Shown: positions 20,749-28,658, numbered from the stretch's first letter. The stretch is 55,164 bases of DNA from Candidatus Altarchaeota archaeon (GCA_018220935.1 JAAOXU010000009.1:1-55164); one strand, 5' to 3'. Numbers and translations are program-made. The notes: generated by a model from the letters alone, not told the origin.

Positions 20749-21030
20749 ATGGCAAGATTTGAGTCAAAAGAAAAGCCCGTCTTTGCAGATGAGGTCATGG
20801 TTAGCTTCGTAATCAAAAGAAATAAAGATGGGACAAAAAAAGATGCAGCAGTGAGACTTAGCTTCATTGATTCAATGAAAAAGGCATCAATTTCTGAAGT
20901 AGTTATTAGTCCAGTTACAGCTGAGGCATTTGCAGAAGTATTAACAAAAACTTCAATGAAGTTAACAGAGGCCTTAGAAGGTAAACTCCCAAAAAAGAAA
21001 ACTGAAGAAGCAGCCACATATATTGGCTAA
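20749..21030 (+). CDS. Hypothetical small protein
   Basis: 93-aa ORF, ATG 20749 (the track used TTG 20746). Confidence 0.5.
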   Translation: MARFESKEKPVFADEVMVSFVIKRNKDGTKKDAAVRLSFIDSMKKASISEVVISPVTAEAFAEVLTKTSMKLTEALEGKLPKKKTEEAATYIG

Positions 21031-21509
21031 ATTGGTAGAACTTCAGACCAACTGATGGGTTGTAATTTTGAGAAGTCTAAATTAAGAGTGTCACACGCAG
21101 ATCTAATGTTATCTTCATCACCCTCAAGTTCCAAAGTTGGAGGTAAAGTATCAATAAAAACGAGTTCACCCTTGGTCCCGTTTATGTTAAATCTCAGTAG
21201 TTTTTTTGTTCTAGTTTTTGGACTTGAAGTATCAACACCAATTACACTAAAAAATTCCACTACGGCTTTTGGATCTGAAATTAAAAATTCTATCTCATTT
21301 CGACTCTTTAGATTGCCTTTTTTGATCAATTTACCCTTGTAAGTTAAAATAAAGGCACCTTCTTCATTCCTAACACGATAGGTGCACCCATTCTTGTTAA
21401 AAATTGTATCCTCTTGTAAAATTTCAGTTACAGGGATTTCTAGAGTCATTAGTTTAGCCATTAGGTTTTCTACATTCACCCCAACAAGTTTACCTTCTAG
21501 CTCCTCCAT
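21027..21509 (-). CDS. CYTH domain protein (class IV adenylate cyclase/thiamine triphosphatase-like)
   Basis: TYRVRNEEGAFILTYKGK...KSRNEIEFLI...TRTKKLLRF...GELVFIDTLPPTLELEG, CYTH-like basic/acidic strand pattern. Confidence 0.75.
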   Translation of the reverse strand: MEELEGKLVGVNVENLMAKLMTLEIPVTEILQEDTIFNKNGCTYRVRNEEGAFILTYKGKLIKKGNLKSRNEIEFLISDPKAVVEFFSVIGVDTSSPKTRTKKLLRFNINGTKGELVFIDTLPPTLELEGDEDNIRSACDTLNLDFSKLQPISWSEVLPI

Positions 21510-21547
21510 TAGTTTTTTTGAAGCGAGAGTTAATAAAACTCATCATA

Positions 21548-21573
21548 CAACCTTTAACAAAGGTTGATCAAAA
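21548..21573 (+). repeat. tRNA-proximal hairpin element, copy A
   Basis: CAACCTTT-AAC-AAAGGTTG (8-bp perfect stem, 21548-21566) followed by ATCAAAA; 5 nt upstream of tRNA-Arg. Confidence 0.65.
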
Positions 21574-21578
21574 CTCGT

Positions 21579-21652
21579 GGGCCTGTAGTCTAGCCTGGAT
21601 AGGACATAAGGTTGCGGACCTTAAAGCCCGGGTTCAAATCCCGGCAGGCCCA
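21579..21652 (+). tRNA. tRNA-Arg (anticodon GCG)
   Basis: Cloverleaf: GGGCCTG...CAGGCCC acceptor, TAAGG-TTGCGGA-CCTTA anticodon arm, CGGGTTCAAATCCCG T arm; no encoded CCA. Confidence 0.95.
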
Positions 21653-21692
21653 TAAAAACCTTTAAAATCAAAACAGTCAGAGAATATGTGTT

Positions 21693-21766
21693 GGGCTCGT
21701 AGCTCAGTTCGGTAGAGCGCCTGGCTCTTAACCAGGTGGTCGTGGGTTCAAATCCCCCCGGGCCCA
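21693..21766 (+). tRNA. tRNA-Lys (anticodon CTT)
   Basis: GGGCTCG acceptor, CCTGG-CTCTTAA-CCAGG anticodon arm, GGTTCAAATCC T arm. Confidence 0.95.
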
Positions 21767-21799
21767 CTCTTTTTTAATTTAGTTAAGTATAATTTAGAA

Positions 21800-22192
21800 A
21801 TGGATAATTTATTCGTAGTTCCTCAAAAAGCGGAGATAAAAGACGGCGACAAATATTTGATTCTAAGAAGGTCTTATGACAGTAAAACATATGGCGGTCA
21901 CTGGGATTTCCCAGGTGGACGAATAAATCACAAAGAAGACGTTAAAGAAGCGTTAAAACGGGAAGTTTTAGAAGAAACCAAATTAAAAGTTGACGTTGGT
22001 AAATCCCTTTTTGTGTTCAGTGAAGACGTAGGTGTAGCTAATGCATATTTTGTAGTGTTTGAATGTACTTTATTATCTGGAGAAATTGAACTAAGTTCTG
22101 AGCACACTGAGTACAAGTGGGCAACTAAAGAAGAAATACTGAAAGAAGACAGGGTGGAAGAGTTCTTACTTTCTTTTCTTAGAAGCCGCTGA
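21800..22192 (+). CDS. NUDIX hydrolase
   Basis: Nudix box GGRINHKEDVKEALKREVLEETKL (GX5EX7REVXEEX). Confidence 0.88.
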   Translation: MDNLFVVPQKAEIKDGDKYLILRRSYDSKTYGGHWDFPGGRINHKEDVKEALKREVLEETKLKVDVGKSLFVFSEDVGVANAYFVVFECTLLSGEIELSSEHTEYKWATKEEILKEDRVEEFLLSFLRSR

Positions 22193-22483
22193 ACCTTTCT
22201 TACCAAGTCGTTCCTTGTATTTTTTAAGAGATTTGTTTAGGGCTTTCTCTAGGTTGATATCAAAGGAGTTTGCAACCGTTATTAGGGAATAGAATACGTC
22301 TCCTAGTTCGTCCATAAGTTTATCGTGGTATTCTGTGTCTTTTCGCCCATAATTTGATGCATTTAGTATTTCTTTTGCAAATTCCCCTACTTCACTCATA
22401 AGATCGAGAGTTCGGTGTTCTGGAGCCACCTCCATCTTGTTTTTCTTGGTAAAATTAGCCACCTTTTTTTGTAGTTTTTCCAT
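22166..22483 (-). CDS. MazG-like nucleotide pyrophosphohydrolase
   Basis: LMSEVGEFAKEIL...YHDKLMDELGDVFYSLITVANSFDINLEKAL; EExxE/ExxD MazG-type signature. Confidence 0.82.
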   Translation of the reverse strand: MEKLQKKVANFTKKNKMEVAPEHRTLDLMSEVGEFAKEILNASNYGRKDTEYHDKLMDELGDVFYSLITVANSFDINLEKALNKSLKKYKERLGKKGSAASKKRK

Positions 22484-22513
22484 GTAAGTATAATAACCGA
22501 ACTAATAGAAAAG

Positions 22514-22520
22514 TTATAAA
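22514..22520 (+). promoter_or_regulatory. Candidate TATA box for the tRNA-Ala leader/ncRNA transcript
   Basis: TTATAAA about 28 nt upstream of the GC-rich structured segment starting ~22542. Confidence 0.4.
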
Positions 22521-22541
22521 CATGAAATACAGGTTAAATTA

Positions 22542-22609
22542 TGCCGCAATGGCAAAGACAGTCCTGCCGAGCAACGCGAGGCGGACAAAGTGTCGACTGA
22601 TTCCAGTCG
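22542..22609 (+). ncRNA. Putative structured RNA or tRNA-Ala 5' leader with three hairpins
   Basis: TGCC-GCAAT-GGCA; GTCC(T)GCC-GA-GC-AAC-GC-GA-GGCGGAC; CGACTG-ATTC-CAGTCG, ending 1 nt before tRNA-Ala. GC 40/70 for 22541-22610 by manual count in an AT-rich surround. Confidence 0.4.
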
Positions 22610-22610
22610 T

Positions 22611-22682
22611 GGGCCTGTAGTCTAGCGGAATGACGCTGCCTTTGCAAGGCAGAGGTCGGGGGTTCGATTCCCTCCAGGTCCA
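22611..22682 (+). tRNA. tRNA-Ala (anticodon TGC)
   Basis: GGGCCTG acceptor, CTGCC-TTTGCAA-GGCAG anticodon arm, GGGGGTTCGATTCCCTC T arm. Confidence 0.95.
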
Positions 22683-22684
22683 TA

Positions 22685-22713
22685 CAACCCCGTATAAACG
22701 GGGTTGATCAAAA
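22685..22713 (+). repeat. tRNA-proximal hairpin element, copy B
   Basis: CAACCCCGT-ATAA-ACGGGGTTG (9-bp perfect stem) followed by ATCAAAA; immediately downstream of tRNA-Ala. Confidence 0.65.
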
Positions 22714-22795
22714 ATCTAACTATGTGGAATTCACACACACCACCCGCAAGTCCAGGTGAAACCTGAACAAAATGATCGAACTTTTTGAAGTTCGT

Positions 22796-22867
22796 GCCCC
22801 GGTGGCTCAGTGGGAGAGCGGCTGACTTGTAATCAGCAGGTCGCGAGTTCGATTCTCGCCCGGGGCT
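22796..22867 (+). tRNA. tRNA-Thr (anticodon TGT)
   Basis: GCCCCGG...CCGGGGC acceptor, GCTGA-CTTGTAA-TCAGC anticodon arm, GCGAGTTCGATTCTCGC T arm. Confidence 0.95.
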
Positions 22868-22868
22868 T

Positions 22869-23498
22869 ATGAATTTGATTTTTGATTGGGGTGGAACACT
22901 AAGTGACACATTTGAAAGGTTTGTAGAAGCCGCGACTTTAATGTTTGATGAGTTGAATGAAACGTTCGGAAAAAATCACCAAGCAAATCCAGTTGAATTT
23001 AGGAAGCACTTTGGGATACCTTATATGAAGTTTTGGAATTATTTTTATCCAGAACTCAAAAAAGAGACACAAGATAATTTGTATAAAAAATATTTATTAG
23101 AAGTTTCAGAAGAGCGAGAAGTAAAAGAAGTAGAAGGAGCAAGTGAAGTGCTCAAATACCTCGACTCAAAGGGTCATAATTTATTTGTTGTCAGTTCAGA
23201 CAGACCTGAAACGTTGATTAAAGACATCAAAGATAAGGGCTTTGATACATACTTTAATGAAGTTTATTCAAAAGTCCATGAAAAAAAAGAAGTACTAAAT
23301 GAGCTCGTCGAAAAGTACAATATGGATAAAACTGAAACGTATTATATTGGTGACATAAAAGACGATGTTTTAGCCGCTAAATCAGCAGGAATTAAGAGTG
23401 TTGGGTTTAGTGGTGGCTTTCAAAGCAGAGAGTTTTTAGAAGAAGCAAAGCCAGATTACTTAGTCAATAAATTAGTAGAATTAAAAAATATTTTTTAG
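22869..23498 (+). CDS. HAD-superfamily phosphatase-like protein with noncanonical motif I
   Basis: MNLIFDWGGTLSD (DxG instead of DxD), VVSSDRPE motif II, YYIGDIKDDVLAAKSAG motif IV. Confidence 0.82.
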   Translation: MNLIFDWGGTLSDTFERFVEAATLMFDELNETFGKNHQANPVEFRKHFGIPYMKFWNYFYPELKKETQDNLYKKYLLEVSEEREVKEVEGASEVLKYLDSKGHNLFVVSSDRPETLIKDIKDKGFDTYFNEVYSKVHEKKEVLNELVEKYNMDKTETYYIGDIKDDVLAAKSAGIKSVGFSGGFQSREFLEEAKPDYLVNKLVELKNIF

Positions 23499-23543
23499 AC
23501 AAATCAGAGGAAAGAGTTATAGAAACATCGTACTAAAAGTTTC

Positions 23544-24155
23544 ATGAATGTAATTTTTGATTGGTCGGGAACTTTGAGCGATGATTTATATCCAGTATAT
23601 CTTGCATCTCTAAAGACTCTTAAACACTTTGGCTGGACAAAACAAATGAGTTTTGATGAATTCAAAAATAGACTTGAGTTCCCATATATGGGATTTTATG
23701 ATAAATTAATTCCAGGACATACCAAGGATGAAATTAATCTAATTTACACTAAGGCAATTCATGAAGTTGATGACCCAAAACCCTTCAAAGGAACTGAAGA
23801 ACTTCTAGAAAAACTAAAAAGTAAAAATGCAAAAATAATTTTATTTAGTTCACATCCACAGTCAAAATTAATTGATGAGGTAGAAAAATACGGTTTTGAA
23901 AAGTATTTTGATGGGATTGAAGGGGGTGTTCATGATAAAGTTGAAGAAATTGAACACAATATAAAAAAGTATAATTTAGATCCAAAAGAAACTTATTATG
24001 TAGGCGACTCACCTCACGACATGCACGCAGCAAAGGAGGGCGGAGTAATTAGTATTGCTGTACCCTGGGGATACTTTAGTGAAGCCGACCTAAAAGGTGC
24101 AAAACCAGACCACTTGCCCAACGACTTTAAAGAATTAGCTAAAATTTTTAGTTAA
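23544..24155 (+). CDS. HAD-superfamily phosphatase-like protein with noncanonical motif I (paralogue)
   Basis: MNVIFDWSGTLSDD (DxS), ILFSSHPQS, YYVGDSPHDMHAAKEGG. Confidence 0.82.
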   Translation: MNVIFDWSGTLSDDLYPVYLASLKTLKHFGWTKQMSFDEFKNRLEFPYMGFYDKLIPGHTKDEINLIYTKAIHEVDDPKPFKGTEELLEKLKSKNAKIILFSSHPQSKLIDEVEKYGFEKYFDGIEGGVHDKVEEIEHNIKKYNLDPKETYYVGDSPHDMHAAKEGGVISIAVPWGYFSEADLKGAKPDHLPNDFKELAKIFS

Positions 24156-24204
24156 CTGGTAAGTTACCTAATTAGGCTTTAAACGATAGGAACCATAAAT
24201 TAAG

Positions 24205-24771
24205 GTGGGTGAATACTATTTTGATATTGAGGTCTACTCTCCAGGACGTAGGCCAGATCCAAAAAAAGACAAAGTAATTTCAATTCAATACCAAAAAATT
24301 GATATGAGAACGGGAAAACCCAGAGGGGATCTTGTAATCTTAAAAGAATGGGAAAGTTCTGAAAAGGAAATCATAACCAAGTTTTATGAGAGGTTTTTTA
24401 AGAAAAGACGGAGCGTTTGGGATTTTATTCCAGTTGGTAATAATTTGAATTTTGAGTTTGAATTCTTACAGGAAAAGTTTAAGAAATTCTGCAGTGTTGA
24501 TTTTACCAGTTTTGACTTTCACTATAATACGCCGCATTTTGACATCAAGGCATTACTTCTTATTTTGAATAATGGTGAGTTTAAGGGAAGTGGTCTACAT
24601 AATTTTACCGGTAAAACCACCAGCGGTGTTGTAATTCGAGATTATTATGAGAGTAAAGAATATGATAAAATTGAAAAGTATATTGTTGAAGAAACAGAGG
24701 CATTTTTAGTTTTCTTACAAAAGATAATGGAACATTCTAGTAAGTGGCTAAAGGATGTTGTGGATGTTTAA
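24205..24771 (+). CDS. RNase H-fold/DEDD 3'-5' exonuclease-like protein
   Basis: GTG start; YYFDIEVYSPGRRPDPKKDKVISIQYQ (DxE), GNNLNFEFEFLQEKF, C-terminal YIVEETEAFL; PolB/ExoI-like layout. Confidence 0.6.
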   Translation: MGEYYFDIEVYSPGRRPDPKKDKVISIQYQKIDMRTGKPRGDLVILKEWESSEKEIITKFYERFFKKRRSVWDFIPVGNNLNFEFEFLQEKFKKFCSVDFTSFDFHYNTPHFDIKALLLILNNGEFKGSGLHNFTGKTTSGVVIRDYYESKEYDKIEKYIVEETEAFLVFLQKIMEHSSKWLKDVVDV

Positions 24772-25541
24772 GTTTTTGAAACAAAAAGATATACTTCAGA
24801 CGCGTAAGAGTGTTCTTTTGGGAGATACGTGAGTTCATCGAGTTTTAGTCTAATGTCATATGGATATGCACAACCAAACCTCACCCCTTTTTCAAAGAAT
24901 TTTTTTTGTTCTTCTTTTGATTCACCATTACCTAAAACATTACTAAGATACATAAAATCAGCATCAATTTGATTTTTAATATCTCCAACATAAATTTGAA
25001 CTTCTTTGTTTCCATCTTTTACTTTTTTAAAAAAATTGTGAAGGTTTGAATAGTTTTCTTTAATAAAAGTTTCAAATGCATCTTTGGTTGGAGCACTATT
25101 ATATCTTTTAAGAGAATTTTGCCAAACATCTTCAGGGTTATATGATACAAATTCAGAAAGTTCAGCTGAAATACTTTTTATTAGTTGATTATCTAAGGGT
25201 GCCTTGTCTTGTTTTATTGAATTTGTAAAATCAGCATAAGTTTCATTTTGTTCAATTAAGGCCGCAGCCAATCCAAATGCGTATAGGGATAAACTACTCT
25301 CATCAACTAAAACTAAAGGGTCTGTAAGTTCTTGTTCTTCATAGTGGGATAAAAATTGAAATACCGGACCTAACCACCCTACAATTACTGCCTTTTTCCC
25401 GCCAGTATCTTTTAGATTATCATTTAAAATTTTTTCATATTGAATATCATGATTAGTCTCATTAGTTATACTAAAATAACTAGGACTAGAGAGACCCGAA
25501 TTACTAAGTTCATTAATTGCACGGTTTATTTGCCATCCCAC
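24768..25541 (-). CDS. Hypothetical protein (possibly Rossmann/SAM-methyltransferase-like)
   Basis: KKAVIVGWLGPVFQFLSHYE...PLVLVDESSLSLYAFGLAAALI and DADFMYLSNVLGNGES suggest a nucleotide-binding Rossmann fold; weak. Confidence 0.4.
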   Translation of the reverse strand: MGWQINRAINELSNSGLSSPSYFSITNETNHDIQYEKILNDNLKDTGGKKAVIVGWLGPVFQFLSHYEEQELTDPLVLVDESSLSLYAFGLAAALIEQNETYADFTNSIKQDKAPLDNQLIKSISAELSEFVSYNPEDVWQNSLKRYNSAPTKDAFETFIKENYSNLHNFFKKVKDGNKEVQIYVGDIKNQIDADFMYLSNVLGNGESKEEQKKFFEKGVRFGCAYPYDIRLKLDELTYLPKEHSYASEVYLFVSKT

Positions 25542-25611
25542 TCCCTTTTAGCGTCTTTTTTGGTTTTTAATAGTTACTAATGCTTAAATCTAAGTGATTA
25601 GTAATAAAATT

Positions 25612-27324
25612 ATGAGAAAACTTCTCCCAATTCTAGTAATTTTTGCTATGACTTTATCACTAGGCTTTGCTAGTGAGGTTACAGACACTATTGAAGACTT
25701 CGAACTTAATGTTGATCTTCAAAGATTAGTCATTAACAATGCTGAAGATCAAGGAAAAGACGTATCAACAGCAAGAATGCTTCTAACAGAATTTGAAGAG
25801 GCAGTAGATGACCTAAAAGATACTTATGCTGAATATGGCGAAGGAATTGAAACTCAAAAAGCTCAGAATGCCGCATGGGGAGTTCTTGTTAAGATTGGTG
25901 AAGAATATGAAAGACTCGAAATTAATTTTGGGGACGATAATAAGAATAAAGAAAAAGAAGCCCAAGAACAGGTAGAAGAAGCTATTGAAAATTTTGACAC
26001 TCATTTTGAAGTACTTGATACCTTAGTTGAAGTCGCAGAGTTACAAGGAAAAGACGTCAGTGAGGCAAAGGCCGCCGTTAACTCCCTTCGTAGCAGATAC
26101 GACACTATGGTTAATCACTACAATAAGGGAGAATACAAAGATGCTCAACGCGAGCTTTTTAGGATATTTTTAGATATGCCAGACCTTCAAGAAAAACTTG
26201 AAGACCTTGGTATTGAAGGTGATGAGGATAATAGACCAGTAAAGGAAAGAGTTGAAGAGACCCTTACTAAATTTGAGTATCCAATACAGGTTTTAGACTT
26301 AGTGCTTGATAATGCTGAAGCTGAAGGAAAAAATGTATCCATTGCAAGAAACACACTCGATGAGATGGAAAGTACACTTTCCGAAATTGATGATTTGTAT
26401 GAAGAGGGGGAATACGATAATGCCTGGAGAAAAGTTATGAGACTTTTTGTTTTAGGGGTCAGACTTCAAAATGATCTAGCCGATCTTGATATTGATTTAG
26501 ATGACGGGAGAACTAGTCAAGAAAAAGTTAAAGAAGCAATAGATGGTTTTGAAGTACATGAGGAATCAATTAATTTTGTATTTACTCAAGCCGGGAAAAA
26601 AGGGAAAGATATCAAAAAAGCTAAAGCCTTATTTGATGAAATGAAATCTTTGATGGTTACAATTGAAGACTTGTATGACAAAGGTAAGTATGAAGAAGCA
26701 GAACAAGTGTTGTTTCAAGTTTACATAAAATCCCCAGAATTTCAAGAGGAATTCCAAAAGGTAGTCAAGTCTTTAGAAGATACGCCTGAAGAGATGAGGG
26801 CAAAACTCCAAGATACCTTAGATGAATATGAAATGAATTTACCCCTCATTAGGCAATTTATTGAATTTGCAAAAGATCAAAGTAAAGATACAGAAAAAAT
26901 TGAGGGGATGTTAGATGAATTTGAAGACCACATGGAAGATGTTAGAGAAAAGTTTGATGAAGGTGATTATAAGAATGCTAACAGGAAACTTCAAAGAGCC
27001 TACTTAGTTGCAATGCAATTTCAAAAAGAATTTGAAAAATTAAATGAGATTGATAAAGATGAAATTAGACAAAACATTGATGATGCAAAGGAAGGAATTG
27101 CTTTTGCAAAAGATATTGTTAAAGAACTAAAGCGTGCAGGATTAGAAGTTGAAGATGCCGAGAATCTAATTGAAAAAATTGAAAAGAGGATGAAAAGAGT
27201 AGAAGACTTGTATCAAGCAGGTGAATACAAGAAAGCCTCAAAAGAATTAACTAGAGCATTTTCACTTGGAGCAAAGCTTCAAGCAATATCGAGTGAATTA
27301 ATTAAGGAGTATGAAGGTGAATAA
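25612..27324 (+). CDS. Secreted all-helical tandem-repeat protein
   Basis: Signal peptide MRKLLPILVIFAMTLSLGFASE then about six ~92-aa degenerate repeats (xxxLDxxxxxAExxGKDVSxAxxxLDExExxxxxIxDLYxxGEYxxAxRxLxRxFxxxxxLQ). GTG 25594 also possible. Confidence 0.75.
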   Translation: MRKLLPILVIFAMTLSLGFASEVTDTIEDFELNVDLQRLVINNAEDQGKDVSTARMLLTEFEEAVDDLKDTYAEYGEGIETQKAQNAAWGVLVKIGEEYERLEINFGDDNKNKEKEAQEQVEEAIENFDTHFEVLDTLVEVAELQGKDVSEAKAAVNSLRSRYDTMVNHYNKGEYKDAQRELFRIFLDMPDLQEKLEDLGIEGDEDNRPVKERVEETLTKFEYPIQVLDLVLDNAEAEGKNVSIARNTLDEMESTLSEIDDLYEEGEYDNAWRKVMRLFVLGVRLQNDLADLDIDLDDGRTSQEKVKEAIDGFEVHEESINFVFTQAGKKGKDIKKAKALFDEMKSLMVTIEDLYDKGKYEEAEQVLFQVYIKSPEFQEEFQKVVKSLEDTPEEMRAKLQDTLDEYEMNLPLIRQFIEFAKDQSKDTEKIEGMLDEFEDHMEDVREKFDEGDYKNANRKLQRAYLVAMQFQKEFEKLNEIDKDEIRQNIDDAKEGIAFAKDIVKELKRAGLEVEDAENLIEKIEKRMKRVEDLYQAGEYKKASKELTRAFSLGAKLQAISSELIKEYEGE

Positions 27325-27325
27325 A

Positions 27326-27544
27326 ATGAAAATATTGTATGTATTATTTACGGTACTGGCAGTAGTTCTTTTTTTCTCCCTTATGGGCGAAAAGACAGAA
27401 ATTACGGTTGATGAGATATCAATCTTTGGAGACAATCAAGCTATGAGTGGTGAGATAATTTCAGGTACATCAACTACAGGGGATATCTTCGGAGAAGATG
27501 CAGCAGTACAAGGTAATGTTTTTGGGGATTTAGGGTCAACCTAA
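27326..27544 (+). CDS. Small membrane-anchored hypothetical protein
   Basis: MKILYVLFTVLAVVLFFSLMGEK... then Gly/Thr-rich tail GEIISGTSTTGDIFGEDAAVQGNVFGDLGST; directly follows the repeat protein. Confidence 0.5.
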   Translation: MKILYVLFTVLAVVLFFSLMGEKTEITVDEISIFGDNQAMSGEIISGTSTTGDIFGEDAAVQGNVFGDLGST

Positions 27545-27585
27545 GGCCAGCATAAAAGCCTTAAACAGTTGTATAACCTGTTAGT

Positions 27586-27861
27586 ATGGAAGTTAGAGCA
27601 AGTCATATTTTGGTTGGAGACGAGAATAAAGCCAGAGAGCTTAAAGCAAAGGTTGATATTGGAGACGATTTTGCAACCCTTGCAAAAGCACACTCAAAGT
27701 GTCCTAGTAAAGCTAAAGGTGGAGACTTGGGCTTTTTTAAGAGAGGTAGGATGGTCCCTGCTTTTGACAAATTTTGTTTTTCTAATAAACAAGGTGCAAC
27801 AGGAGTTATCAAAACGGAATTTGGGTGGCACGTAATTAAAGTTACTGGCGTGAAAAAATGA
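27586..27861 (+). CDS. Parvulin-type peptidyl-prolyl cis-trans isomerase
   Basis: RASHILVGDENKARELKAKVDIGDDFATLAKAHSKCPSKAKGGDLGFFKRGRMVPAFDKFCFS...TEFGWHVIKV. Confidence 0.92.
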   Translation: MEVRASHILVGDENKARELKAKVDIGDDFATLAKAHSKCPSKAKGGDLGFFKRGRMVPAFDKFCFSNKQGATGVIKTEFGWHVIKVTGVKK

Positions 27862-28193
27862 AAATTATATGTCCTAGTAAAACTAAGTCACCTTACACCT
27901 CAGTAATTGATGAACTATCAAAACGAGCAAGAGTTTCTGTTGAATTTGTAAAAAAGGTTGAAGTGAAAAATCCAATAGTTCTTGATGAACAGGGTGAAAC
28001 TTTAACTATTAAAAAACTCAGCAGTTTTCCAGAAAACACGGTTTTTGTCATAGGCGGTCCAGATGGAACCTCAATTGAAGGTCTAAAGTATTCATTAGGA
28101 CAATACACTCTAAATCATCAAATTGCAATAATTGTATTATTAGAACTCTTATTTCGTGCAAAAAATCCAAGTCATCCCTATAACAAACATTAG
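27858..28193 (+). CDS. RlmH-like SPOUT methyltransferase
   Basis: TVFVIGGPDGTSIEGLKYSLGQYTLNHQIAIIVLLELLFRAKNPSHPYNKH aligns with the RlmH C-terminal SPOUT signature (IGGPxG ... HxxxRxxxxEQLYRA ... HPYH). Confidence 0.7.
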   Translation: MKIICPSKTKSPYTSVIDELSKRARVSVEFVKKVEVKNPIVLDEQGETLTIKKLSSFPENTVFVIGGPDGTSIEGLKYSLGQYTLNHQIAIIVLLELLFRAKNPSHPYNKH

Positions 28194-28429
28194 TCATCTT
28201 GGGGTAATTTGTCAAATTCTTGTTTCTTGTCACTAAACCATTTTTGCATATTATTAGGATCTTCAATAAGTTTCATCATGTCTTTCATAGCGTCTATATG
28301 TGATTTATCCCCTTCCCCATGCATCTTCATACCGTGGTATTTACTAAGTTCAGCCATTTCTTCAAAAGTCTCAGCATGAAACTCTAAGTCACAAGCACCA
28401 CCAAGTTGTTTACAAGTCAGTGTTTTCAT
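28190..28429 (-). CDS. DUF1059 family small protein
   Basis: MKTLTCKQLGGACDLEFHAETFEEMAELSKYHGMKMHGEGDKSHIDAMKDMM. Confidence 0.75.
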   Translation of the reverse strand: MKTLTCKQLGGACDLEFHAETFEEMAELSKYHGMKMHGEGDKSHIDAMKDMMKLIEDPNNMQKWFSDKKQEFDKLPQDD

Positions 28430-28513
28430 AGTACCAGTTAACACTGTTGATTATAAACAATGACGTTTTTGATTAAACTTTATTTTTGGTTAAGCTTTTT
28501 AGAAAAAAGCTTA

Positions 28514-28597
28514 TGCGGGGGAAGGGATTTGAACCCTCGAACCACTAAGGACAGGATCCTCATTCCTGCGCGTTTGACCATACTTCGCTACCCCCGC
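28514..28597 (-). tRNA. tRNA-Leu (anticodon GAG)
   Basis: Minus strand GCGGGGGTAGCGAAG...CAGGA-ATGAGGA-TCCTG...long variable arm...GAGGGTTCAAATCCCTTCCCCCGCA. Confidence 0.93.
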
Positions 28598-28619
28598 AAC
28601 CTACTGGTTGCTCGCGACT

Positions 28620-28646
28620 TTTTAATCAACCCTCTGTAGAGGGTTG
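28620..28646 (-). repeat. tRNA-proximal hairpin element, copy C
   Basis: Minus strand CAACCCTC-TACA-GAGGGTTG (8-bp perfect stem) followed by ATTAAAA; upstream of tRNA-Leu. Confidence 0.6.
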
Positions 28647-28658
28647 TGTATTTTTAGT

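Noticed and set aside
22622-22909. 95-aa minus-strand ORF (GRESNSRPADYKSAALPLSHRG...GPGGNRTPDLCLAKAAS)
   Set aside because: It is antisense to tRNA-Thr and tRNA-Ala; this is the well-known spurious translation of tRNA complements.
27569-27835. 88-aa ORF overlapping the parvulin gene
   Set aside because: Alternative frame of a clear parvulin CDS.
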